From the NCBI RefSeq assembly GCF_003015185.1, contig NZ_CP027860.1, positions 1,736,001-1,800,000 on the forward strand: a stretch of DNA of 64,000 nt, in the 5' to 3' direction. Of this stretch, positions 42,500-50,919 are shown piece by piece (position 1 is the stretch's first letter; each line of letters begins with the position of its first letter). The stretch comes from Ahniella affigens (lineage in GTDB: Bacteria; Pseudomonadota; Gammaproteobacteria; Xanthomonadales; Ahniellaceae). The notes under the pieces were generated by a model, which was not told the DNA's origin, ran no database searches, and saw nothing but the letters and a program-made list of their open reading frames with translations. Made by a program: the position numbers and the translations under genes.

Positions 42500-44482
42500 A
42501 TGACGTATTTCGTGACCGGCGCAACGGGCTTTTTGGGTCGTCATCTGCTGGAAAAGCTGCTCAAGCGGCGCGGCAAGATTTTTGCGCTGGTGCGCAAGGA
42601 GTCCGTCCACAAGCTTGAGGCCATCATCGAGAACCTGGGCGCGGGCAAAGATGAAATCGTGCCCGTCATCGGCGATTTGACCAAAGCCAAACTTGGCGTG
42701 TCGGCGGCCGCGCAGAAGCAGCTGACGGGCAAGGTCAAACTGTTCTACCACCTGGCTGCCATTTACGATGTCGAAGCCGATGACGAGACGAACGAAGCGG
42801 TGAACGTCGGCGGCACCAAGCACGCCATCGATCTAGCCCATGCCATCAAGGCGGGCAGCTTTCAGCATGTCAGCTCAATCGCTGCCGCCGGCAAGTATCC
42901 TGGGGTGTTCAAAGAAGACATGTTCAGCGAGGCTGAAGGTCTCAAGCATCCGTACTACCGCACCAAACATGAATCGGAAGGACTGGTCCGTAAGACCTGC
43001 AAGATTCCCTACCGTATTTATCGCCCAGCGATTGTCATCGGCAACTCGAAGACCGGCGAGATCGACAAGATCGACGGTCCTTACTACTTCTTCCGGTTGA
43101 TCAAGAAAATCCGGCAGACCTTGCCACAATGGATGCCAACCATTGGCATCGAAGGCGCGCGCGTCAATGTGGTGCCGGTCGATTATGTGGTCGACGCCAT
43201 GGATCACATCTCGCACAAGACGGGGCTCGACGGCGGCTGCTTCCAGTTGGTCGATCCGGAACCGCTGCGCGCGGGCGAACTGCTGAACACGTTCTCGCGG
43301 GCCGCCAATGCGCCGGAAATGACCATGCGTATCGACGCGCGCACGATTGGCTTCATTCCGCCTATGGTGCGTGGCGCCGTCATGAACCTGCCGCCGGTCA
43401 AACGCTTCACGAATCAGGTCATGCGCGATCTCGGCATCCCGAAGCATGCGCTGGAATATCTATCGAACCCGACCCGCTATGACAATCGCGAAACCGAGCG
43501 CGCGCTGAAGGGCAGCAAGATCAAATTGCCGAAGCTCGATCAATACGCCTGGCGTATTTGGGACTATTGGGAACGCCATCTGGATCCGGATCTGTTCATC
43601 GATCGGTCGCTGGAAGGCAAGGTCCGCGACAAGGTTGTGATGATTACGGGCGGCACGTCCGGCATTGGCAAGGCGTCGGCGCTCAAAGTGGCTGCGGCCA
43701 AGGCCAAGGTCATTGTCGTCGCGCGCGGTCAGCAGGAGCTCGATGATACGAAGAAAGAGATCGAGGGTCTGGGCGGCATTTGCTTCACGTACTCAGCCGA
43801 CTTGACCGACGAGAAGAGTTGCAATGATCTGGTCGCAGCCATCATCAAGGATCATGGTGGCGTCGACGTGCTGATCAACAACGCTGGCCGGTCGATCCGG
43901 CGTTCGGTCGCGCTGAGCTACGATCGTTTCCATGACTTTACGCGAACAATGGAGTTGAACTACTTCGGTTCGCTGCGCCTGATCATGGGTTTCCTGCCCA
44001 AGATGACCGAACGACGCCGTGGCCACATCATCAACATCAGTTCCATCGGTGTGCTGGCCAATTCACCGCGCTTTTCGGCCTATGTGGCATCGAAAGCCGC
44101 GCTCGACGCGTTCTCGCGCTGTGCGCAAGGCGAGTTTTCCGACCAGGGAATCTGCTTCACGACGATCAACATGCCGCTCGTGAAGACGCCGATGATTGCG
44201 CCGACCAAGATGTACGATTCCGTGCCGACGCTGACCCCCGAAGAGGCAGCCGATCTGATCGTCAAAGCCATTATCGAACGTCCGAGCCGGGTCGCGACGC
44301 GCCTCGGGATCTTTGCCGCCGTGCTGAATCAGCTGGCACCAAAGGCCTACGAAGTCGTGATGAATACCGCGTATACGCTGTTCCCCGACTCCGCGGCTGC
44401 GAAGGGCATGAAGGGTCGCGACGAGCAGCCGAGCAACGAGCAGATCGCCTTTGCGGCGTTGATGCGTGGTGTGCACTGGTAG
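42500..44482 (+). CDS. Alcohol-forming fatty acyl-CoA reductase (two-domain)
   Basis: A 660-aa bimodular reductase. Residues 1 to about 365 are an extended-SDR domain with GATGFLG (residues 7-13) and catalytic Y152/K156 (YYRTK). Residues from about 375 form a classical SDR domain with GGTSGIGK, NNAG and Y528/K532 (YVASK), like Acr1. Length, order and sequence closely resemble the Marinobacter fatty acyl-CoA reductase that reduces acyl-CoA via the aldehyde to the fatty alcohol for wax esters. Divergent ACBP and TetR genes support acyl-CoA chemistry. No wax ester synthase is in the window, so the fate of the alcohol is unknown. Start ATG 42500 has AGGG upstream. Confidence 0.87.
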   Translation: MTYFVTGATGFLGRHLLEKLLKRRGKIFALVRKESVHKLEAIIENLGAGKDEIVPVIGDLTKAKLGVSAAAQKQLTGKVKLFYHLAAIYDVEADDETNEAVNVGGTKHAIDLAHAIKAGSFQHVSSIAAAGKYPGVFKEDMFSEAEGLKHPYYRTKHESEGLVRKTCKIPYRIYRPAIVIGNSKTGEIDKIDGPYYFFRLIKKIRQTLPQWMPTIGIEGARVNVVPVDYVVDAMDHISHKTGLDGGCFQLVDPEPLRAGELLNTFSRAANAPEMTMRIDARTIGFIPPMVRGAVMNLPPVKRFTNQVMRDLGIPKHALEYLSNPTRYDNRETERALKGSKIKLPKLDQYAWRIWDYWERHLDPDLFIDRSLEGKVRDKVVMITGGTSGIGKASALKVAAAKAKVIVVARGQQELDDTKKEIEGLGGICFTYSADLTDEKSCNDLVAAIIKDHGGVDVLINNAGRSIRRSVALSYDRFHDFTRTMELNYFGSLRLIMGFLPKMTERRRGHIINISSIGVLANSPRFSAYVASKAALDAFSRCAQGEFSDQGICFTTINMPLVKTPMIAPTKMYDSVPTLTPEEAADLIVKAIIERPSRVATRLGIFAAVLNQLAPKAYEVVMNTAYTLFPDSAAAKGMKGRDEQPSNEQIAFAALMRGVHW

Positions 44483-44599
44483 TTCGATGCAAGTAGCGGT
44501 CAGTGCGAGTTGGAACGAAGCGCGCTTGACGCGTCGGCAACCAAGTGAAGCCGATGCGTCAGTTCGAGGATGTGAAAGCGTGGGCAATTAGGAGTGGGC

Positions 44600-45265
44600 A
44601 TGCAGAAGCCGCTACTGGTAATCGGTAATCAGAACTACTCGTCGTGGTCGCTCAGGCCGTGGGTGTTTCTGAAGGCGTTCGGCGTTGATTTCGACTGCGA
44701 TGTGGTGCCGATGCTGACCGAGGATTTCGACGTCTTGGTCAAGCAGCGCTCGCCGACCGGCAAGGTGCCGTTTCTGCTGGACGACGGTCTGGTGGTCAAC
44801 GATTCGCTGGCGATCTGCGGTCATGCAATTGAGCGTTGGATCGGCGCCGATCGGGCCTGGCCAGAGAGCCTCGCCGCTCGCGCACTAGCGCGCTCGGCTG
44901 TCGCCGAGATGCATTCCGGGTTCACCGCACTCCGGAATCAATGCCCGATGAACGTGCGTCGCCGCAGCCGGAACTATCGGCTCAGCGGCGACACCCAAAA
45001 AGATGTTGAGCGCATTCTTGCGATCTGGAATCAGGCCCGCTCTGACTTCGGCGGTGGTGGGCCCTATCTGTTTGGCGCGTTCTCCGTGGCCGATGCTTTT
45101 TTTGCGCCGGTGGTGTTTCGGTTCCAGACCTACGCCGTTGGCTTGGACGGCAACGGTGCAAAGTATTGCGAGGCCATGCTCGCGCACCCGGCAATGCGAG
45201 CCTGGGCGGACGCGGCCGAGCGCGAACCTTGGGCGCTGGAACGCTACGAGTTTGTCCAAGGCTGA
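44600..45265 (+). CDS. Glutathione S-transferase family protein
   Basis: A 221-aa protein with a thioredoxin-like N-terminal domain (LVIGNQNYSSWSLRPWVFLK, with the serine-tryptophan-serine active-site region) and TGKVPFLLDDGLVVNDSLAI, which contains the cis-proline and the glutathione gamma-glutamyl site. The C-terminal helical domain ends with VADAFFAPVVFRF. ATG 44600 has AGGAG 5 nt upstream. It probably conjugates glutathione or acts as a redox enzyme; substrate unknown. The ion channel gene follows without a gap. Confidence 0.9.
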   Translation: MQKPLLVIGNQNYSSWSLRPWVFLKAFGVDFDCDVVPMLTEDFDVLVKQRSPTGKVPFLLDDGLVVNDSLAICGHAIERWIGADRAWPESLAARALARSAVAEMHSGFTALRNQCPMNVRRRSRNYRLSGDTQKDVERILAIWNQARSDFGGGGPYLFGAFSVADAFFAPVVFRFQTYAVGLDGNGAKYCEAMLAHPAMRAWADAAEREPWALERYEFVQG

Positions 45266-46174
45266 GTGGAAGCCGTGAACAACGTGCGTGAGCGTTTTGG
45301 TCATTGGATTGGTTTGGCCGGCGTCGCGAGTTCCGAATCCGAGCGTGCCAGGCGCTGGTATCGGCGGTTTGAATGGATTCTGGTGCCGATGGCCGTCTGG
45401 CTGCCAATCCAAATCTTCCTGGAAGGCAGTCACGAGATCAGTCAGTCGATCGGCGACTATCTGGACTGGATTATTTGGACGGCGTTTTTTCTGGAAACGG
45501 TGGTCCTGAGTTGCTTGGTTCGGCGCCCTTGGCACTATTTGCGCAGCAACTGGCTAAACCTCGTGATCATCATTGCCGGCCAGCCTTGGTTCTGGGATGA
45601 CTCACCGTTTCTGCCGGTTGCCCGTGGCCTGCGCCTCCTGATGTTAATCAGCCTGATCGTGCACGTCGGCTCGTTCTCTCGCGAGATGTTGAAGCGCAAC
45701 AGCCTTGGCCCGACGATGATCGTGCTGATGTTGGTGACGAGTCTGGGCGGGGTGCTGGTGGCACACTTCGATCCGGCGTTTCATTCGCCTTGGGACGGCA
45801 TTTGGTGGGCCTGGGTGACGGTCACCACGGTCGGATACGGCGATCTGATCCCGCAGAGTCTTGCTGGGCGGATTTTTGCGGTCGTGCTCATGCTGATGGG
45901 GGTTGGCCTGATTGCGTTGCTCTCGGCGACGATGGCTGCCTACTTCCGCGCGGATGAAGATCGCGAAGCCGAGCGGATGCGTGAACGGATTTTCCGGAAG
46001 CTGATCCAGATGGACCAAGAAGCCGATGAGCGTCAGAAGCATACGGACTTGCTGCTGGCATCCTTGGCAAAGATGGAGGCCGAAGCGTTGAGTCGGCAAG
46101 ACCAGATCAACGAGCTCAAGTTGCAGCTCAGCGACATCAAGCGGGTACTGGAACGCCTGCCGCCGCCTGGTTGA
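45266..46174 (+). CDS. Potassium channel family protein
   Basis: A 302-aa inner-membrane protein with voltage-sensor-like helices S1-S4 (about residues 37-150; the S4-like VARGLRLLMLISLIVHVG has few arginines) and a pore with selectivity filter TVTTVGYGD. After S6 a long coiled coil (about 228-296, ADEDREAERMRERIF onward) probably assembles the tetramer in the cytosol. It starts with GTG directly after the GST stop codon. Kv-like channel, likely selective for K+; gating signal unknown. Confidence 0.9.
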   Translation: MEAVNNVRERFGHWIGLAGVASSESERARRWYRRFEWILVPMAVWLPIQIFLEGSHEISQSIGDYLDWIIWTAFFLETVVLSCLVRRPWHYLRSNWLNLVIIIAGQPWFWDDSPFLPVARGLRLLMLISLIVHVGSFSREMLKRNSLGPTMIVLMLVTSLGGVLVAHFDPAFHSPWDGIWWAWVTVTTVGYGDLIPQSLAGRIFAVVLMLMGVGLIALLSATMAAYFRADEDREAERMRERIFRKLIQMDQEADERQKHTDLLLASLAKMEAEALSRQDQINELKLQLSDIKRVLERLPPPG

Positions 46175-46297
46175 TGCGTTCTATGCACCTGGCACTCGCT
46201 CTTCGGTTCGGCTTGGGGGTGTCATCTGGCGCTGGACAAAGGCTTTGGCGCACCCGACGATAGGGCGAACAATGGTTTTGCAAACGGGAGAGTCGAC

Positions 46298-46822
46298 ATG
46301 ATTTCAACGCAGTCTATCCGCCATCGGTGGTTGCTCAGTGTCCTGTTGTTGGTGGTCTTGGTTCCAGGGTTCAGTACCGCCGCGGAGTCACCGCCGACGG
46401 CGAGTGCGACGGACGCCGCGGCGCCAGTGCCTAATCCCAAGTTCGACGCCCAACTCGCGAAGCGCGCTGGCGCAGACCTGCACGGCATGCGCAATTATGT
46501 GCTGGTCATTCTGAAATCAAGCACGACACCGATGCCCAAAGGACCCGAACGTGACGCGATGTTTCAGGGCCATTTCGCGAATATGCAACGACTCAGCGAC
46601 GCTGGCATTCTGAAAGTGGCTGGGCCATTGGATGGCGTCGATGGCTGGCGCGGACTATTCGTGCTGGCAGTGGAGACGGTTGAAGAAGCGAAGGAACACG
46701 TCGCCACTGACCCAGTGATCAAAAACGGCGAAATGGTGGCCGAATACCACAGGTTCTTCAGTAGCGCCGCGTTGATGCTGATTCCCGAACTGCACGAGCA
46801 AGTCGCCGAAACGCCGATGTAA
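46298..46822 (+). CDS. Secreted YCII-domain protein
   Basis: A 174-aa protein with a signal peptide (WLLSVLLLVVLVPGFSTAAE) and GGGAG 7 nt before the ATG. The mature part from about residue 60 is a YCII-like ferredoxin fold: HFANMQRLSDAGILKVAGPL, then GLFVLAVETVEEAKEHVATD. The conserved DP pair (TDPVIKNGE) is present. Most YCII proteins are cytosolic and their biochemical roles are poorly known, so the signal peptide is notable. It stands alone. Confidence 0.8.
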   Translation: MISTQSIRHRWLLSVLLLVVLVPGFSTAAESPPTASATDAAAPVPNPKFDAQLAKRAGADLHGMRNYVLVILKSSTTPMPKGPERDAMFQGHFANMQRLSDAGILKVAGPLDGVDGWRGLFVLAVETVEEAKEHVATDPVIKNGEMVAEYHRFFSSAALMLIPELHEQVAETPM

Positions 46823-47093
46823 ACCGAGTCGCCCCCGGGGCCGACGCTTGAGTTGGCCCAGGCATGACTGGCCATGGGGGCGCGTCTGGTGTGGCGACCC
46901 GCGAACGTAGGTCCGCGACGCACTGGGCGTTATGGCGGTTTCGAATTGTGAGCGAATCAATTGGCTTCGATCTGGGCAGACCCCTGTGTCTGCCCCGTCG
47001 ATGCGGCGCTGTCGATGTGTGTCTGCTTCGTCTGCGCGCTCGCGGTGCGGGCTTCGGTCCACGCCCATCCGCGAGCACGCCCTGCCATTCGAA

Positions 47094-47468
47094 TCAGAGC
47101 TTGCTGTTCATGCAGCCACTGCTGACGCATTCGCGTGAGCGGTCTTTCAGGAACTGCGCGCGACTGATGGTCTTTTCGGTGGCGCAGCTCAAGTTGACGT
47201 AAAAGCCGGTATCGTCCTTGCGGCTGCATTCGCTGTTGCGTTCCTTGATCCAGGCGATCTGGCCCTTCTTGAGCTTCGCTTTGCCATCCGCATCCAACTG
47301 ACCAACCAAGGCTTTGTAGTTCTCATTGAGTTCCTTGTCAGCCTCTTGATAGACCTTGTTCAAACAGTACAGACCGTCAAAATCGTCGCGAGGTTGATCG
47401 CAGGCGGAATTGGCCAGGGCAGCGGTGCTGAAGCAGAGGAGGGCAAAGGATACAAGCGCGCGTTTCAT
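47094..47468 (-). CDS. LprI-like lysozyme-inhibitor domain protein (DUF1311)
   Basis: A 124-aa exported protein: signal peptide MKRALVSFALLCFSTAALAN, then a domain with LNKVYQEADKELNENYKAL, QIAWIKERNSEC and further cysteines (six or more in the mature protein), typical of the LprI/DUF1311 family, some members of which inhibit lysozyme. ATG 47468 gives the signal peptide; the open frame runs further upstream without one. It lies 158 nt after the aldehyde dehydrogenase stop, in the same direction. The gap 46823-47093 to the convergent YCII gene holds nothing recognised. Confidence 0.85.
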   Translation of the reverse strand: MKRALVSFALLCFSTAALANSACDQPRDDFDGLYCLNKVYQEADKELNENYKALVGQLDADGKAKLKKGQIAWIKERNSECSRKDDTGFYVNLSCATEKTISRAQFLKDRSRECVSSGCMNSKL

Positions 47469-47626
47469 GGTTTTGGAGTTCCAGCTGGGTTGAATGGGGT
47501 GGGGCAATGATACGGCGATGGGACCCAAAGCATCGGGACGCCCGAACCGGCTCGCGTCCCAGAAACGTGGGAGGCTGTCGTTGGTTGACCGCAGGTCAGT
47601 GACAGGGCGGCGCTTTGAACAAGTCA

Positions 47627-49069
47627 TCATGCGCGATCGCGGATCACCAGCAACCGAATTTCGGTCATATCCTCAATGGCAAACCTAACGCCCTCGCGAC
47701 CCAGGCCGGAATCCTTGACGCCGCCGTAGGGCATGTTGTCGACCCGCCAGCTCGGTACATCGCCAATGACGACACCGCCGACTTCCAATCGGTCCCAGGC
47801 CTGCATGGCTTGATGCAGGTTGTCGGTGAACAGGCCGGCTTGCAGGCCGAACTTGCTGTCGTTGATCGCGCAGAGGGCGTCGTCCCACTTCGAGAACGAC
47901 GACAGTACCACTGCCGGCCCGAACGCTTCCTCGCACACCAGCGGTTGATCGGCCGGGACCTGATCCATGATGGTTGCTTGGAGCATCGCGCCATCGCGCT
48001 CGCCACCGCACAGCAAACGCCCGCCCGCGGCTTTTGCACGCTGAATCCAGTCGTGCAGCCGCTTTGCTTCCGACTCCGAGATCATCGGACCAATGAACGT
48101 ATCTTCCAGTTTCGGATCGCCCATCTTCAGTGCCTTGGCTGCAGCGACCAGTTTGTCTTTGACCAGTTCATAGAGCGACTCATGAATCAGAATGCGCTGA
48201 ACATGAATGCAGCTCTGCCCGGATTGATAGAAGCCGCCAAAGATCAGGCGCTCGACCACTTGGTCGATCCGATCGGCCTGATCCTGATCGACGACGCACG
48301 CCGCATTGCCACCGAGTTCCAGCACCACTTTCTTGCTGCCGCAGCGTGCCTTCAGGTCCCAGCCGACGGCGGGCGAGCCGGTGAATGACAGGAGCTTCAG
48401 GCGCGGATCGGTCGTGAACAGGTCCGCGCCTTGGCGATGCGCGGGCAGGACCGAGAACGCGCCAATCGGCAGGTCGGTTTCGGCCAGCACTTCGGCAATG
48501 ATCAACGCGCCGATCGGTGTGCGCGACGCCGGTTTCATCACCCAAGTGCAGCCAGCGGCGATTGCCGGGGCAATTTTGTGGGCCGCCAGATTCAACGGAA
48601 AATTGAACGGCGAAATCAGCGAACAGGGGCCAATCGGGACGCGCTTCCACATACCGCGATAGCCCCGGGCGCGGGCCGAAATCTCCAGATTCATGACTTC
48701 GCCGCCCAAGCGCACGGCTTCCTCCGCGCCGCATCGAAACGTATCGATCAGGCGGGTGGTTTCGCCGCGTGCGTCCTTGATCGGCTTGCCGGCCTCGATG
48801 CAAAGTGCTTGCGAGATTTCCTCAAACCGCTCCTTGAAGCGGCCAACACAATGCATCAGCACCTCTTGGCGCTTGTAGGGCGGAAAGCGCCGCATCGCGT
48901 CTTCCGCATCCACTGCGGCTTTTATCCCAGCGTCAATGGCCGACGCGTCCGCTTGCGCCACCCGGGTCGCGATCGCGCCAGTGTATTTGTCGGTGACTTC
49001 CAGTTCCTGATTGGCGAAGACTGGGCGATTGGCCAGATAGTACGGGTAGGCGGGCTTTAGCATCGTCAT
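47627..49069 (-). CDS. Aldehyde dehydrogenase family protein
   Basis: A 480-aa NAD(P)-dependent aldehyde dehydrogenase. The catalytic glutamate lies in VLELGGNAA, the nucleophilic cysteine in YQSGQSCIHVQR, and the NAD-contact motif SFTGSPAVGWDL is present. EEAFGPAVVL and PYGGVKDSGLGREG complete the fold. Substrate cannot be read; the sequence resembles lactaldehyde/phosphonoacetaldehyde-type subfamilies more than betaine aldehyde types. It starts 13 nt after the acetolactate-synthase-like gene, with AGGAG just upstream, so both enzymes are made together. The thiamine enzyme may generate the aldehyde that this one oxidises. Confidence 0.9.
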   Translation of the reverse strand: MTMLKPAYPYYLANRPVFANQELEVTDKYTGAIATRVAQADASAIDAGIKAAVDAEDAMRRFPPYKRQEVLMHCVGRFKERFEEISQALCIEAGKPIKDARGETTRLIDTFRCGAEEAVRLGGEVMNLEISARARGYRGMWKRVPIGPCSLISPFNFPLNLAAHKIAPAIAAGCTWVMKPASRTPIGALIIAEVLAETDLPIGAFSVLPAHRQGADLFTTDPRLKLLSFTGSPAVGWDLKARCGSKKVVLELGGNAACVVDQDQADRIDQVVERLIFGGFYQSGQSCIHVQRILIHESLYELVKDKLVAAAKALKMGDPKLEDTFIGPMISESEAKRLHDWIQRAKAAGGRLLCGGERDGAMLQATIMDQVPADQPLVCEEAFGPAVVLSSFSKWDDALCAINDSKFGLQAGLFTDNLHQAMQAWDRLEVGGVVIGDVPSWRVDNMPYGGVKDSGLGREGVRFAIEDMTEIRLLVIRDRA

Positions 49070-49082
49070 AGGCTCCTGGCAC

Positions 49083-50738
49083 TCATTCAGCTGGCGGATT
49101 CAGCGCGGCGCTGAGCTGCTTGATCTCGTTGTTCAGAACCCGATCATTGTCGGAGTAGTCGACCGCGAGATCGATCACGTCAACGCCCGGTGAGGCCAAC
49201 GCCGCCCGCAACATGTCGCGGAATTCGGCCACAGAATTGGGCCGCCAGCCGCGCGCGCCATAGGACTCGGCATACTTCACGAAGTCCGGATTGCCCATGT
49301 CCATGCCGAAGTTCGCAAAGTTCATGTTGGCCTGTTTCCATTTGATCATGCCGTACGCGTTGTCGCGCAGCACAATCTGTGTGAGGTTCTGGCCGAGGCG
49401 GACAGCGGTTTCCAGCTCCTGCGAGTTCATCATGAAGCCACCATCGCCCGATACGGCGACGACCTTTCGATCCGGGTGGACGAGCTTGGCCGCCATGGCC
49501 GACGGCAAACCGGCGCCCATGGTCGCCAACGCATTGTCGAGCAGCAGCGTATTGGGCTCGTTGCAGCGGTAGTAGCGCGCGAACCAGAGCTTGTACATGC
49601 CGTTGTCCAGACACACGATGCCATCGTGATCCATGATCTCGCGCATCACATGCACCATGCGCACCGGGTGGATCGGAAACCGATCATCGTCGGCATTCCG
49701 GGCGAGATGCGCCAGCAAGTGGTTCCGCACCTGGTCGAAATAGCCGAACTCCCAGTGCGACTGCGGCGACACTGCCTCGTGCAGGCGCCAAATGGCATTC
49801 GCGACATCACCCGTGACTTCGATTTGCGGGAAATAGACCGTATCCACTTCGGCGCTGACGTAATTGACGTGAATGACGGTGCGCCGACCGCGCCGCATGA
49901 AGAACGGCGGCTTTTCGATGACGTCGTGGCCCACATTGATGATGCAATCGGCATGCTCGATCGCCCGATGCACAAAGTCGCCGTCCGACAGCGCCGCGTT
50001 GCCAAGCCATAACGGATGCATCTCGTCGACGACGCCTTTGCCCATCTGGGTCGTAAAGAACGGGATTCCGGTCTTGTCGATGAAAGCGCGCAGCATTTTC
50101 GCAGACGACTTTCGGTTTGCCCCGGCACCCACCATCAGTATCGGGCGCTTGGCGGCATTGATTGCATGGGCCGCTTTGTGAATCGCTTTTTCGTCAGCAA
50201 TCGGGCGGCGATGGAAGCTCGCCGGAATCACGATTGCGTCGGAGTGTTCATGGGCGATGTCCTCAGGCAACTCCAGATGCACGGCGCCCGGACGCTCCTC
50301 TTCCGCGCGGCGAAATGCTTCGCGGATCCGCGCGGGGATGTTGTCGGCCGAGACGATCTGCTTGGTGTACTTGGTCAGCGGCTGCATCATCGACACCACG
50401 TCGACAATCTGAAAATGTCCTTGCTTCGAGAGCTTCACCGGCTTCTGCCCAGTGATCATCAGCATGGGCATCGCGCCCAGTTGGGCATAGGCGGCACAGG
50501 TTACGAAGTTCGTGGCGCCAGGGCCGAGTGTCGCCAGGCACACGCCGGTCTTGCCGGTGAGTCGGCCATAGGTCGCTGCCATAAAGCCTGCACCTTGTTC
50601 ATGGCGAGTCAGGATCAGTTTGATCGATGACGTGCGCAAGGACTCGAGCAGATCCAGATTCTCTTCGCCTGGAATGCCAAAGATGTACTGGCAGCCCTCG
50701 GCTTCCAGCGCTTTGATGAACAAGTCCGATGCCTTCAT
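49083..50738 (-). CDS. Acetolactate synthase large-subunit-like ThDP enzyme
   Basis: A 551-aa thiamine-diphosphate enzyme. The catalytic glutamate is in RHEQGAGFMA, the ThDP/Mg motif GDGGFMMNSQELETAVRL and DNAYGMIKWKQ, and LATLGPGATN fits the family. It resembles catabolic acetolactate synthases (AlsS) and lacks an adjacent small regulatory subunit gene (ilvH). ATG 50738 (MKASDLF) is chosen because GGAGG sits 7 nt upstream; ATG 50744 is too close to it. The following aldehyde dehydrogenase gene is 13 nt away. Either acetolactate formation or 2-oxoacid decarboxylation is possible; the pairing favours making an aldehyde. Confidence 0.87.
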   Translation of the reverse strand: MKASDLFIKALEAEGCQYIFGIPGEENLDLLESLRTSSIKLILTRHEQGAGFMAATYGRLTGKTGVCLATLGPGATNFVTCAAYAQLGAMPMLMITGQKPVKLSKQGHFQIVDVVSMMQPLTKYTKQIVSADNIPARIREAFRRAEEERPGAVHLELPEDIAHEHSDAIVIPASFHRRPIADEKAIHKAAHAINAAKRPILMVGAGANRKSSAKMLRAFIDKTGIPFFTTQMGKGVVDEMHPLWLGNAALSDGDFVHRAIEHADCIINVGHDVIEKPPFFMRRGRRTVIHVNYVSAEVDTVYFPQIEVTGDVANAIWRLHEAVSPQSHWEFGYFDQVRNHLLAHLARNADDDRFPIHPVRMVHVMREIMDHDGIVCLDNGMYKLWFARYYRCNEPNTLLLDNALATMGAGLPSAMAAKLVHPDRKVVAVSGDGGFMMNSQELETAVRLGQNLTQIVLRDNAYGMIKWKQANMNFANFGMDMGNPDFVKYAESYGARGWRPNSVAEFRDMLRAALASPGVDVIDLAVDYSDNDRVLNNEIKQLSAALNPPAE

Positions 50739-50919
50739 GAGCATGCCTCCGCTTGAGTGCGCTGATACCCCGACGTTGAGGTCAGGCGATCACGGTCTTA
50801 TTGACGGACCGTCGCCAACCCCGTTCGATTGTGCGAGCCCGATCAGGCAGCGTCAATGCAAACGTATCGGACCCGCTGAGCGCACATGACGTGAGCGTGC
50901 ACACGTCACTCTGGCGCGA

